NCBI GenBank assembly: GCA_037126765.1
Contig: JBBCBC010000025.1
Span: forward strand, 17,478,175 to 17,542,174
DNA length: 64,000 nt
From: Stenogyne calaminthoides
Lineage: Eukaryota > Streptophyta > Magnoliopsida > Lamiales > Lamiaceae
Direction: 5' to 3'
Below the pieces are notes generated by a model. That model worked only from the letters and a program-made list of their open reading frames with translations. It was not told where the DNA came from and did no database searches. A program made the translations under genes and the position numbers. Shown here one piece after another: positions 49,001 through 60,830 of this stretch (its first letter is position 1; every line of letters begins with the position of its first letter).

Positions 49001-49363
49001 TCTTGAGTTCTCTGAGTCTTCGAGTTTTTTCGAGTCTTGGGTTCTCGAGTCTTGAGTTCTCTGAGTCTTGAGTTCTCTGAGTCTTGGGTTCTCGATATCT
49101 CTCGAGGTCTTGATATCTCGGTTTCTTCTTGAGTCTTCTTAAACTAAACACGTTTATATCTGCCGACTATACACGGTGCAGATAATATCCTGAACATTCT
49201 AAAACTGAATCCTGACTCATTTATCAAGATCATTCTGAACATGTCATACTCAGGGGTTTTGGGATCTTAATCAAAATCATATAATCTTTTATTAAATTCA
49301 TCTCCCAACAACGTGTATTCCCCCCCCATACACGTGTAAGACTCGTTTGCACCGGGACCAACA
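46043..49363 (+). repeat. A3 5' LTR, interrupted
   Basis: Starts TGTTGGGAGATG and ends GGGACCAACA. Without the nested insertion it is about 2.06 kb. A TATAAATA box lies at 46985-46992. The U3 (46200-46560) is an expanded, degenerate array of atcaagactc/gaaaccgagat words that corresponds to the ctgagtcttcag minisatellite of other family-A LTRs. Confidence 0.88.
48058..49310 (-). mobile_element. Reversed LTR nested in A3 LTR
   Basis: A 1,253-bp insertion TGTTGGTCCGG...CTCCCAACA with perfect acgtg duplications (48053-48057 and 49311-49315). It is on the opposite strand to A3. Its outer U3 end is family A, but its middle (about 48120-48880) matches the left LTR of the chimeric insertion at 1440-2280, including tttgaatgttaccgttggag. 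It is therefore a mosaic LTR. No primer site is adjacent, so it is a solo LTR, shortened relative to family A. Confidence 0.9.
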
Positions 49364-49365
49364 AG

Positions 49366-49377
49366 TGGTATCAGAGC
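49366..49377 (+). promoter_or_regulatory. A3 primer binding site
   Basis: TGGTATCAGAGC, a full 12-base match to the plant initiator tRNA-Met type site, two bases after the LTR end. Confidence 0.93.
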
Positions 49378-49488
49378 AGTGGTTCAACTTGACCACCTGC
49401 TTTGTTGACCAAAGTTTTATTTTCTAAATTTACTTGTGGTCTATCTGAACTGATCATATTTGCTGAATTCTTAAAAGACTAAGATAAA

Positions 49489-51595
49489 ATGTCTTCTAAG
49501 AAACTTCCCATGTTCTCAGTGGAGAACTATGATTTATGGAGACTGAGAATGCAGGCTCACCTGTATTCTAAACATGAACGAATGTGAAGAGTGGTCTCTG
49601 AAGGGCCATTCCAATTTACTGTGGTGAATCCCAGAGGAACAGAAAATGAGAGAAACGATCCTAGAGCAAAATTTCCTAAGTCTGATGACCAACTGACTCC
49701 TGAGGAGAGGAAGTTAGTCAATCTAGACTATATTACTAAAGACACACTATACAGTACAATTGATGATGGTGTGATGGGAATGATCTCTCACTGTAATACT
49801 GCAAAAGAAATTTGGGTTACACTAGCTGTAATGTGCCAAGGCATAGATCATATCAAGGAAAACAAACTTTCAGTTGAAATTGGAAAGTTTGATAGTTTTG
49901 AAATGGATGAAGGTGAATCTATAGACAAATTGGAAGTCAGATTCACTAGCATTATGAATGATCTAAATGCACTTGGAAAGAAATATCCACAAAGAGAAGT
50001 TGCATTGAAAATTCTTAGAGGTCTTTCAAAGAAATGGGATATACATGCAGTGGTGATTGAAAACACCAAAAACATTAATTCAATGCCATATCAACAAGTC
50101 TTCTCTGAACTGAAGGCCTATAAGTTCGTAATTGATAAGAAATCCAAAAAAAGGTCGACAAAGAAAAGATGATTCATCATCTAGTAAAAATGTGGCTTTT
50201 AAAGCCAAAGATAAAACCTGTAAAACTAGAGAGTCTGAGAACTCCCTTGCTAAAAATCAGGATGAGCTTGAGGATAAGCTAGCATTGATGGCAAGGAGGT
50301 TTGAAAGACTTAATAGTCGATATGGAAAATACAAAAACTATTACAGGAACCACAGGTACCAGAAGAAACCTGAGGACAAATCAACTGAGAAGAAGAAGGA
50401 CCTGAAAGCTGAAGGGTCTTCATCCAGAAAGAAGGACTCCAAGTCCAAAGAAGAAAGTGATCAGGATTATGATGCCAACAGATGCTATAATTGCCAAAAG
50501 AAAGGTCACTTCCAGTATGATTGTCCATATCTGAGTGCTAAGGAGAGAAGAGAAAGGTAATCTAAAAGAAACAAGAAGTTCTCTAGCAAAAAGGCCATGG
50601 TTGCAGAAGAAGAACATTCTGAGGAGGGATCTAGCTCTTCAGATGAAATATTCTCAGATAGTGAAAGTAATGACATCTGTCTGATGGCCATTGAGGAGGT
50701 AAACTCTTATTTCTCTGTTGTTGCTCCTACACTAGCACAAGAGTTATCAAGTTCCACTAAAAACAGTCATTTTGACCTGATGGATTCTTTTGAGAATCTG
50801 ATGAAGGACTATGCTGTTTTACAAGAACTGCTAAATAAAACTCAAGAGCAGAATAAAGAACTGAAAGCTAAAAATCTAAAATGGAAAGACTCTAGCAATA
50901 CTGAAATCACTTCTCAATTAATGGGAGCTACTGATGAACTTGATGTTCTGAAAGTACAACTCTCGAGAAAGAGAAGTTCTTTAGTGACCCTAATCGAAAA
51001 GCTAGAGAAATCCTTTCAAGAGATTCGGTGATCGTAACTAAGTTCAATGACCTCTCAGAGAAGCATGAAACTCTACGAATCGCGGAGGATAGTGAGCAAA
51101 AAAGCTAACTCTATTGAATCTGCATCTAAAGTAATAGATGAAATTGAGTTACGAGAGATCTGCCACTAAAAAAAAAAATCTGGATTGGGATACATTCGGG
51201 GAACCTCACAAGGTCATCTGAATGCTGCATCAAGTAGCAAGAAGACAATCTTTGTAAAACCAGTGGCACCTACACTTCAAACTGAAGAAATGCCCAAGGT
51301 TGTAGACAAGGGAAAAGGACCTATGGTTCCAGTAAAACTGAATGATCAGGTAGGAAAGCCTGAACCTCGGGTGGAGGCTAGAAAACCTGAGCACTCAGTT
51401 GGAAAATTTCAGGCAAGTACTTCGAAGCCTCAGGCTAGGAATGCAAACCTTAAAGGATCTACACTGAACCATCAGAGGAATCTTCAGAAGAGAAACACTC
51501 AGCAGAGACATTCTCAACTGAAGAGACCAAGTCCTCAGTATACTGAAAGACCAAAATTTCAGTACAGGCAACTTGAACCCCACTTGCCTAAGTAA
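49489..51595 (+). pseudogene. A3 gag, nonsense and frameshift mutations
   Basis: Starts at ATG 49489 (MSSKKLPMFSVENYDLWRLR). Codon 33 is TGA (49585-49587) where A2 has a Trp codon. The frame then stays open to 50172, shifts, and continues 50132-50560 through a CCHC knuckle CYNCQKKGHFQYDC. It meets a TAA where A2 has CAA or CAG, and goes on in 50597-51031 (coiled coil) and 51185-51595. It is homologous to the A2 gag along its length. Several independent lesions make it non-functional. Confidence 0.9.
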
Positions 51596-52913
51596 GGGTA
51601 AAGGTTACTTGAACCCGAGTCAACAAAGATTCAGACCAGCTGCACAGAAGCCAAAGCAAATGAACAAAAGACCTGAACCAAAGAAAAATTCAAAAGCCCA
51701 TGTTCATGCTAAGGCAAGCACTCATACATGTGAAAACCGCTAAGGCACCCAGAGTAGTAAATGTGTATGTAGATGTTTATGGAAGACAGATCGACCACTC
51801 TAAAGTGATTAGAGTTGTCAGCAGATTTGGATTCGAAAAGGTACAAATTTAACCTTGTAGGACCCTACACAAATTGGGTACCTAAAAATTGATCTATTTT
51901 TCGGGAGGAAAACAAAGGGCACCTTGGTGATTGAAGATCACATAAAGATCGATGAGTAGAGATGAAAAAGCCCCTGATGTATGGTATCTTGACAGTGGAT
52001 GCTCAAGACATATGACAGGACTCAAGAAGATATTCAGTGACTATGTTGAACAAAGAGGCCCTCAGATCACTTTTTGGAGATAACTCAAGGGACGATCAAG
52101 GATATGGAACTTTGGAAATTATTTCGATTCATATCCATGGTGTTTCATATGTATCCGGATTGAAGCATAACTTGCTTTCAATAAGCCATTTGTGATAAAG
52201 GTTTTTAATGTTGAGTTCTCTAAGAACTTATGTTATGTGAAAGATGATATCTCATGAAAGTATTATTCGATTGGTACTAGAAAAGGAAATGTGTATCTTG
52301 CTGATTGGAGTTCAACTCCTAAAGATACATGTTTGGTTGCTAAAAGTTCCACAGATACCAGTTGGTTATGGCATAAAAGAATGAATCACCTGAATTTCAA
52401 AACCCTGAATAAACTTGCAAGATTAGCTCATGTGAGAGGGATGCCTAATGAAGTGTTCAGTAAGGAACATATTTGTGATGCATGCCAAAAGGGAAAACAA
52501 ATTAGAGCCTCATTTAAAAGCAAAGTAGATGTTTCTACTGAAATAATACTTCAGTTGTTGCATATGGATCTTTTTGGTCCAATAACTCCAGTGAGCACCA
52601 ATGGCAGGAAATACACACTAGTAGTAGTTGATGACTACTCAAGATATACTTGGGTCATATTCTTACTCAGTAAGAAAGAGACTCGGATAAAAGTTTTTGA
52701 CCAATCGAAAAGGCTCAAGATGAGAAAAATCGAGTGTGGTCAAAATCAGATCTGACAAAGGAACTGAATTTATAAACCATATTATATCTGATTATTGTGC
52801 AGCAAATGGAATTTATCATGAAACATCAGCTGCAAGGACCCCTCAACAAAATGGTGTTGCTGAAAGAAGGAACAGGACTCTAAAAGAAGCTGCAAGGACA
52901 ATGATAGTTGAAG
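51596..52913 (+). pseudogene. A3 protease and integrase, truncated by gap
   Basis: The protease motif WYLDSGCSRHMTG is readable near 51983. 52291-52755 holds SWLWHKRMNHLNFKTLNKLA (His pair), CDACQKGKQ (Cys pair), and the integrase start LLHMDLFGP and VVVDDYSRYTW. After a frame change, 52736-52913 gives IRSDKGTEFINHII and PQQNGVAERRNRTLKEA, then N begins. The frames of 51596-52290 are broken by small indels. Confidence 0.88.
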
Positions 52914-53413
52914 NNNNNNNNNNNNNNNNNNNNNNNNNNNNNNNNNNNNNNNNNNNNNNNNNNNNNNNNNNNNNNNNNNNNNNNNNNNNNNNNNNNNNNN
53001 NNNNNNNNNNNNNNNNNNNNNNNNNNNNNNNNNNNNNNNNNNNNNNNNNNNNNNNNNNNNNNNNNNNNNNNNNNNNNNNNNNNNNNNNNNNNNNNNNNNN
53101 NNNNNNNNNNNNNNNNNNNNNNNNNNNNNNNNNNNNNNNNNNNNNNNNNNNNNNNNNNNNNNNNNNNNNNNNNNNNNNNNNNNNNNNNNNNNNNNNNNNN
53201 NNNNNNNNNNNNNNNNNNNNNNNNNNNNNNNNNNNNNNNNNNNNNNNNNNNNNNNNNNNNNNNNNNNNNNNNNNNNNNNNNNNNNNNNNNNNNNNNNNNN
53301 NNNNNNNNNNNNNNNNNNNNNNNNNNNNNNNNNNNNNNNNNNNNNNNNNNNNNNNNNNNNNNNNNNNNNNNNNNNNNNNNNNNNNNNNNNNNNNNNNNNN
53401 NNNNNNNNNNNNN
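52914..53413. other. Assembly gap, 500 N
   Basis: Exactly 500 N, a conventional placeholder of unknown true size. On its left is a plus-strand family-A integrase; on its right a minus-strand family-B RT. The missing DNA must hold at least the ends of two different elements, or the join is wrong. Confidence 0.98.
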
Positions 53414-54592
53414 GATGAATATCCCTTTTGTACTCTGCTTAACTTGTAAACCCAAAAAGTAGTTCATCTGACCCATCATGGACATCTCGAATTTCCCTTG
53501 CATCAACTTACTGAACTTTTCACATAACTTCTTGTTGGGAGATCCGAAGATGATGTCGTCCACATAAATCTGAACCATCAGAATATCTTCTCCATCTTCT
53601 ATTCTGAATAAGGTTATGTCCACTATTCCTTTAGTGAACCAGCTGTCTATCAAGAACTGAGAGAGTGTATCATACCAAGCTCGAGGAGCTTGTTTCAGGC
53701 CATAAAGAGCTTTTCTTAAACGGTACACTTGGTCGCCCTTTTCAAAGCCTGGAGGTTGTTCAACATAAACTTCCTCAGCTAGTACCCCGTTTAAGAATGC
53801 ATTCTTCACATCCATCTGATACACAATGAACCCTCTGTGGGCAGCATATGCCAGAAACAACCGAATGGCTTCTAGGCGAGAGACTGGTGCAAAGGTCTCA
53901 TCATAATCAATTCCTTCTGATTGTGAATACCCCTTAGCAACAAGTCTTGCCTTATTTCTGGTTATGACATTAATCTCATCTCTCTTGTTCTTGAATACCC
54001 ACTTTGTGCCAATCACGTCTTGATGAGTTGGTCTGTCCACCAGTTTCCAAACTTGATTCCTCTCAAACTGTTCCAGTTCTTCTTGCATGGCTAGAATCCA
54101 GCTTGCGTCTTGTAGAGCTTCCTCTACTTCAGTTGGTTCCTTCAAAGATAGATAACAACAATACATGGCACTTTCAACAATTTGATGTCTAGTTTTGACT
54201 CTATCAGATGTGTCTCCGATGATCAAATCAGTTGGATGACTGGTTATCCAGGTCCTTCTTTTCTGATTTGCATCTGTTTGGAGAACATCATCCACTTCTG
54301 CTAGTAGTTCATTACTAGTGATTGGGAGTGATGCGGAATTATGATCCACTTGATATGAACATGTCTCAGCTGATGTTGGACTCATCATGTGCTGATGTCT
54401 GTCCGTAGGAACTTCAGGTGTTCCCTCTGAACCAGATGGTTCAGTTGATACTGTCTCAGCTGTACCAGCTTCTTCATTGACAGTTGTGCGTACCTTAGGG
54501 TCTGATTGACCTGGTGAATCAGCAAGATCAGGTTCTGGGATATACACTGTTACGTATTCTGATTCTTTCTCCTTGATACTTAACTGATCCAT
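53414..54592 (-). pseudogene. E reverse transcriptase region, open to the gap
   Basis: A continuous minus-strand frame of about 390 codons from 54592 to the gap. It has an acidic Ser/Thr-rich linker, then [91 protein letters not shown] and the catalytic YVDDIIFG box (near 53545-53570). All the expected RT motifs look intact. Stops at 54689 and near 54630 separate it from the integrase frame, so no full polyprotein can be read. RNase H is lost in the gap. Confidence 0.88.
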
Positions 54593-54688
54593 TTTCTTCG
54601 TATCAGGTACCGGTTGATCTGGTACTGCTTATTCTGAGGCAGCTTTCTCTTGTTCAGACGATGTCTCATCAAAGACCACATGAGGTGT

Positions 54689-55873
54689 TTATTCCACAAC
54701 TAGAGTTCGCCTGTTGTAAACCCTGAAAGTCTTGCTGGATGAGGAATATTCTAAGAATATACCCTCATCTGACTTGGCCTCAAAAGTCTTCAACTGACTT
54801 TTCCCATTGTTGTGTATGAAACATTTGCACCCAAAAATACGGAAGTAAGAAACACGAGGTTTTCTACCCTTCCACAATTCATAGGGTATTTTGTAGTGAG
54901 CCTTAGTCAGAGAACATTTGTTTTGAGTGTGGCATGCAGTATTGATGGCTTCTGCCCAGAAACGGCTTGGTGTTGCATGTTCAGCTAACATAGTGCGAGC
55001 AGCTTCCTTGAGTGTTCTGTTTCTCCGTTCTGCTACTCTATTCTGTTGAGGCGTTCTTGCAGCTTGTATACCAAACTTAGTGCAAAAATCAGTAATAAAA
55101 GAGTTCATAAATTTTGTACATTTATCTGATCTGATTTTCACTATACTGACACCCTTTTCGTTTTGTAGTTTCTTGAGCAGCTCAGGTATCTTTGTTGTTG
55201 TCTCATTCTTCTTATATAAGAATACAACCCAGGTAAACTTGGAATAATCATCCACGATTACCAGAGTATATTTGCGTCCACTGAGACTGACTGGTGTAAC
55301 CGGTCCAAATAAATCCATATGAAGCAGTTGCAATACTCTACTGGATGCTGGTCCAGGTATTCTCTTGAATGAGGCTTTAACTTGTTTTCCCTTCTGACAT
55401 GCGGCACATGTCTGATCCTTGGAGAATACCTCATTCGGAAGTCCCTCAACCAAAGACATCCTAGCTATCTTGTTAATAGTTTTAAAGTTCAGATGACTCA
55501 TTCTTTTGTGCCAGAGCCAACTGCTACTTTTGGAACTCTTAACAATCAGGCATGCATTTCTTGGGCAGCTGTTCCAATCTGCTGTATAAATCGTTCCTTT
55601 CCTTGAACCAGATAGCAAGGTTTGTTGAGTAGCTCGATTCCTTATAGTACACTGATCAGTCGAGAACTCAACACTGAATCCGTTGTCGCAGAATTGTGAT
55701 ACTGATAACAGGTTATGCTTTAAACCTTCGACATACGAGACTCCAGTAACTTGTACATCATCATTCTCTAAGGTTCCGAATCCTCTGGTAAAACTAAAGT
55801 TATCATCACCAAAGAGTACACGTGGGCCTTCTTGTTCTTTGTAAGAGCTAAGGAGATGTTTGCTTCCAGTCAT
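54689..55873 (-). pseudogene. E protease end and integrase, long open frame
   Basis: A 394-codon frame starting just after the protease active site (MTGSKHLLSSYKEQ). It contains SSWLWHKRMSHLNFKTINKI and CAACQKGKQ (HHCC site), LLHMDLFGP, VIVDDYSKFTW, an IRSD segment, and PQQNRVAERRNRTLKEA with its Glu. The C-terminal GKR-like WKGRKPRVSYFRIFGCKCF region follows. It ends at a TAA at 54689 where siblings have a Glu codon. One residue differs from the usual motif (QQNR for QQNG). It is the best preserved integrase here. The protease Asp codon lies just upstream in a different frame. Confidence 0.88.
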
Positions 55874-55959
55874 GTGCCTTCAGCATCCACTATCGATGTA
55901 CTAGATAGTTGTTTGTACACCTCCTTTGTTGGCCAAACCCACGCGAAATTGCAATCGAA

Positions 55960-58544
55960 TCAGGTTTTAGGTACCCCTTTAGGATTGGGTCCCGAGGGGT
56001 TAGAGGTGGTTTTAGGGATCCATATAAACAGGGCACTTCTATTGTAATCAGATAGATCAGAAGGCCTGATTAGTCTCCCATAAACATCAACATAATCATA
56101 CGTCTCTTTATATGCATTATGATTGGTATGATTATTCGTGCTAGCCTTGAGTGAATCAGAAGACTTGGGATTTTTCCTTACAGTTTGTCTTCTTTTAACT
56201 TGATGGGGCTCGCAAAAAGAGCCTAGGCCTCTGATTGTAAGGGTAGGTACGACTGCTACCATTAAAAGATTCATATCTTTTTGGCATAAATGGTCTTTGC
56301 AGTTTACCTTTAGCTTGCTTGTTAGGCGGTGAATTCTCGATTGGGTTTTGATTAGATTTCCTTTTGTGAGTTGTCTCTTCCGATACCTAATCACGATCAA
56401 AGTTGAGGTTTCTTTAAGAACTGGGTTCTTCTGTTGATTCCTCGGCTGATGCTTAATCAGTTGGGGTCCATTTTTGTTCCCTTTCTGATTAGGCACTTGC
56501 CTTACTTGTTCAGCAGGTCTCTTTCCCTTATAAGATACATATTTAGCTTTTTGTGTATCTAAGTCAGAGACTCGTTTGATTACACCCTTTTGGAGTGAAC
56601 CAAACGGGGCTTTTGAGGATGTAGAAGGGTTTTCATACCTAATTCCCTCCTTGTTAGTTGGCGTTCGAAAATAGGTGTTCATATCCTGAACGGTTTTTGA
56701 AGATTTCATGAAAACCTCTATTTTCTTGCATAAACTATCCTCAGTAGATTTCAGACTCTCATGTAGTCGGAAGAGTTCATCAAACTTAGCTTGTAGAATT
56801 TTGAAATCATCAGCTTGTTGTTTGTTGATTGCTAGTTGTTCTTTAATCTGCTTCTCCTGATCAGAAGATTTAACCTTCAGAACTTTCAGTTCTTGATTTT
56901 ACCTTCGAAAGCGATTCATTTGATTCGATTCACCGCTTTACTATGGCGTTCTCTTTAACAAGCTGAGTATTTTTTATCCTTAGCTTATCGTTTTCAGCTT
57001 CCACTATTGTATAAGTGTCTACTGCGTTTGAGAGATCATCAAGCAATTTCTCAGAATAGAGTTGCAAGTCAATCTCTCCAGCAGGTGTGCTAATTATAGC
57101 TGGTGTGGAAATTGAAAAAGCAGAAGGTTTAGAGGTTCTTACCAGATTGGTCTTCTCCTTAGCCATCGATGATTTCATCATCTGAAGAGAATATCAGATC
57201 TTCATGGTCGAAGAAATCATCAGCATTGCTTATATCAGATATAAGTCCTCTACTGATGAGTAGCCAGAATCCTCAGAAGGCAGATAGGAATCATCAATTC
57301 CTGATGTATCAGCAATCATGGCTTTTATGTCTCTATAGCGTTGCTCTCTTCTATTCCGCTTCTCTTCTCTTTCTCTTGAGTCAGTCAGGCGTCGGTAACA
57401 GTAGTGACTGGTTTCTCCTGATTGAAGCATGATCCACGATCCACTTAAACTTCTTCCCGCCAGTGAGTCACTCCGTCTGTAGGATCTGTCAGGTGACTTT
57501 CCTTTCTGATTGTAATCTGAACTTCTTCTCTCAGATCTGTCGTCTCTTCTCTCATCTGACCGATCTTCTCTTTTCTTATCTTCTCTGTGATCCCTTCGGT
57601 CATCAGATCTGGTCCTTTCGGAGATCCACAAATTTGGCCTCCTGTTTCTTCCTCTCTTTGTCTTGATAATCCCTGTAGAATCTGCGATACTTACCAAGTT
57701 GAATGTTAGATCTTTCAAGTCTCCTGGTAAGTAAAGCGATCTGTTCAGCTTGGCTTATTATGTTTCCAACAAGTTCAGTGGCCTTTGATCTGCTGCTGGT
57801 TGCTTTGAATACAACTGATTTTGATGTGGAGGTTGTGGCCCCGTGACGACTTCGTCTTCTTCTTCTTGCCCTCTTTTCGATCGGATCGAACTCATGGGCT
57901 TTAAGACTTAGGAGCAAAGCTACTTGGCCCATCTTGGCAATATCTTGGCAATCTTTGATTCTAGTGACTTTCATATCCCACTTCTTGGTGAGAGATCTCA
58001 AGATCTTGTAATTGATGTCTTTGTCTGACATCTCTCGTCCAAGTTCTCATAGATTGTTTACTGACATAGTGATTCTCCTATCGAGCTCATTGATGGTTTC
58101 ATTTGGCAACATCTTAAGCTTCTCAAACTTCACCGATTAAATTTTTGTAATCTCTTTGTCTTTGATCGATCATTTCCTTCACACATCTCAAAAGTATCAG
58201 ATCCCACATTTTAATTTGTCTTGAGATACTTTATCTTTTCTTTGGTGATATTATCCATGGTCTTCATGATTATATATCCTGTTATTGTATCCGGTGTATC
58301 TGACTTTTTTTCTTACGCATCCATCGAGGCGAGGACTCTTTCGAACAAGGCTTCCAACTGCAAAATCTGGATCACCTCCAACAGCTGGGTTGTCGTGATA
58401 GATGATGATGGGTCCTCGTTCAATGACTTCCATCATTATGCCGCTTATTGACCCTAGATGGTTGCACATATATATTGTCCAATCTGCATACTCATCAATG
58501 GAAAATTTAGGCAAATCATGATACATACCAGAGGTATTATCCAT
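55960..58544 (-). pseudogene. E gag, frameshifted, zinc knuckle destroyed
   Basis: Starts at 58544 (MDNTSGMYHDLPKFSIDEYA). The pieces are 58544-58251, 58031-57603, 57718-57230, 57181-56930 and 56709-55960, each collinear with the B1 gag and the gag-protease spacer. Where B1 has a CCHC knuckle, E (57390-57433) has lost the second Cys and the final Cys and is out of register. Arg/Ser/Asp-rich stretches flank it. At least four frame changes are present. The first segment has a small deletion near 58320. Confidence 0.85.
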
Positions 58545-58668
58545 GTTGATAGTGATTTTAAAAACGAATGAGTTTTGAAAACGGTTTTTCAAGATCAGGT
58601 CAAGTGACCACAAAGATTCTTCCTCAAGAACCGATGATACTCAAGCCCGATTGAGAGAACCGTAGAAC

Positions 58669-58678
58669 CCTGATACCA
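58669..58678 (-). promoter_or_regulatory. E primer binding site
   Basis: The complement is TGGTATCAGG, two bases inside the LTR start at 58681. Initiator tRNA-Met type with a small change after TCAG. Confidence 0.85.
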
Positions 58679-58680
58679 CT

Positions 58681-60329
58681 TGTAGGTCCCGAAGGTCGAG
58701 CGGGAGGGCGTAAGTCTAGGGAGGGTGAATAGACTTCAAAACTTTTTTTCGTGCAGATTAGGTGTGATTGCGGTTTATTTGATCGAAGTCTTTAGTGAAT
58801 CGATTTAGGCGATATTCAATCTTTCGGCGCTGGGCGATCGGTTAGATATCTGTCGGTTTAAGCGATAGTAGCGGAAGCTAGTTCATACCCGTGTGAAAAA
58901 TCGGTTTTTATCAAATCGATTCTCAAGTCGGGTTTTCAATCGGTGACTAATTTCATCTAACCCGATCGGATCGGTTGCTTGCGCAGACCGATATTAACTT
59001 TCGAGAATATGTATGCGATTTTAAGCTCTGTTGTGTGTAATAGTGTAAAAGCAATAAAGTGCAAGTAAATGCACACAAGATTTTTATAATTGGTTCGGAC
59101 AATCGGTCCTACGTCCACTCTTCCCTATCACTGAGGGCACCAACTAAACCAACTTAACCGATTTGGACTTAGTTTAATGTGTTAGTCCAACACCCAACAG
59201 ATGTTTATCGAGTTCACACTCAACCGATCCGTAAATCGTAACTAGAATCCCTGATGCGAAATCTTGCAAAACAAACTTAACCTAACTTTTGAGTTTGGGT
59301 AAAGATTTGTTGTGGTTCAACCGGAAATATATCCTGAGTGTTTATGTGGCCAAATCTTTAGAGGATAAGATTTCTATGCTAAGAACAATGGGATGAACAC
59401 TTAAGAATAATCTTCAAATTTTATGTTCTTCGTGCGAAAATTCTGCTATAGTTTTGAGCTTCTTGATAATTTCCGTTGTTCGCTCTCTCTTTTTCACTTT
59501 GAAGAGCAATCCCATTTTATAGACCACGAAATCAAATAGCCGTTGGAGAGCAATTTGAATTTCATTTATATTTGGTAGGTTTGTAGGATTTGATGTGATG
59601 TGCTTCCAATATCGGCGTGGCGAAAGGCATGATTAAGCGTCGTTTGTCTCCTTGTTGTCGAATCGCATTATCGACTCTTTTTGTGCACGTGTCGCTCTCT
59701 CATTGGCTTCACGAATACGGCACTTCAGTATTTGTCTAATTGACTTTTGATATTCTTCTATAGAATATTCGCATGGTCTGGTGTACCATTTTTGTTGACA
59801 CCAGGTGTGAACTGACCTGATCAGATAACTGATCATCCTACCTGATAGAGTCTTCTGATGCAGATTGTCTTAGCATAATTTGCAGACTCGGCTGATGTAG
59901 GTCTTCTGGTCTTCTGGAAGTCTTCTGATCTTCAGGTTACTCTGAGTCTCAGTGTCTTCAGTCATACTGAGTCTTTAGGTTTCTTACTGAGTCTTCAGGT
60001 TTCTCTAAGTCTTGAGTTTATCTCTTGAGTCTTGAGTTTCTCGAAGTCTCGAGTGTCTTGATCTTCACCTGATCATCTGACTTCTTCTTGTCTTCTGACT
60101 TGTTTAGTCTTCTGATCATCTGACCTTATCTGGTCATCTGATAAAATTGACCTGACCTATACATATTGAGTTCCCCCTCAATATGTGACATATCTTTTAC
60201 ATCAACTATCTATACATTTCAGCTGGTCATCTTAATTTGATTCTAAGTCATCGATACATTAACGATCATTTGGTCCTATTACAACTTGTTTTGGAACTTC
60301 CATCAAAACTAAATACAAATTTCCCAATA
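58681..60329 (-). repeat. E 5' LTR (family B)
   Basis: 1,649 bp from TGTAGGTCCCGAAGG to TTTCCCAATA. A minus-strand CTATAAAAT box lies at 59513-59521. A gagtcttcaggttt minisatellite in U3 lies at about 59940-60060, partly rewritten as cttgagtttctcgaag. It aligns with the right part of the chimeric insertion (3160-4243) and the solo LTR at 34740. Confidence 0.92.
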
Positions 60330-60560
60330 AATATTGCATACAAACCATATGTGCAATTATAGGTTCATTGGGCTTTTTTTTTCAGGCCTGGAACCCGCAG
60401 GTCGGGCAGGGCTTCTTCTTCCTCGCGTCGCGTCGCGTAGCCGCCAGATTTCTTCAGTTTGATTTTCACAACGCTGCTTTTTCAAGTTCTTCCTTCTCCT
60501 GTCTTCTCATGTTCTTCTTTTTCTTTTTTCTCTTACATATTCTTCTCAATTTCACAATCT

Positions 60561-60830
60561 GTAATTTTAGACTGATGATTTTTTTCGCGTTTGTACTGGT
60601 TTTGTTCATGTAGTAACACTCTTTTGCTCATAGGGTAACACTCTTTTGTTCATGTAGTAACACATCAAGTTGTTATGTAAATATGTAATTTTGGACTGAG
60701 AATTTCTTTTCCGTTTTGTTACGGTTTTGTTTATCGTTTGTCTTGGTTTTTGTTCATGTAGTAACACTCTTTTTTGCTCATAGGGTAACACTTTTTTGTT
60801 ATTGTAGAACACATCAAGTTGTTATATAAA
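60561..60830. repeat. Two-copy tandem repeat upstream of kinase gene
   Basis: Unit 1 (from 60561) and unit 2 (from 60685) both run gtaattttrgactga, then ttcatgtagtaacactcttt, then tgctcatagggtaacac and acatcaagttgttat. The second unit has about 20 extra bases. The units are moderately diverged. Confidence 0.85.

Larger units (their letters stand above)
46043..52913 (+). mobile_element. Copia (family A) element A3, cut by the assembly gap
   Basis: A plus-strand element with a 5' LTR (46043-49363, containing a nested reversed LTR), primer site (49366-49377), gag (from 49489), protease near 51980 and integrase to 52913. There it runs into N. RT, RNase H, extra ORF and 3' LTR are missing. Sequence beyond the gap belongs to another family on the opposite strand. 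The left flank taaaa has no visible partner. Confidence 0.92.
53414..60329 (-). mobile_element. Copia (family B) element E, 5' half
   Basis: A minus-strand family-B element. From right to left it has a 5' LTR (60329-58681), primer site (58669-58678), gag (58544 to about 55960), protease, integrase (55873-54689) and RT (54592 into the gap). It is collinear with B1 but far better preserved. The LTR outer end reads CCCAATA instead of CCCAACA, and the next five bases are aatat. The 3' LTR and duplication partner are not seen. Confidence 0.92.

Noticed and set aside
52736..54592. Long frames running through the N block on both strands
   Set aside because: Translations of N as open codons are artefacts. 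Only the parts outside 52914-53413 are used.
60368..60613. 81-codon frame with poly-Phe and poly-Ser
   Set aside because: Translation of pyrimidine tracts. No homology seen, no promoter evidence, and it overlaps a tandem repeat.
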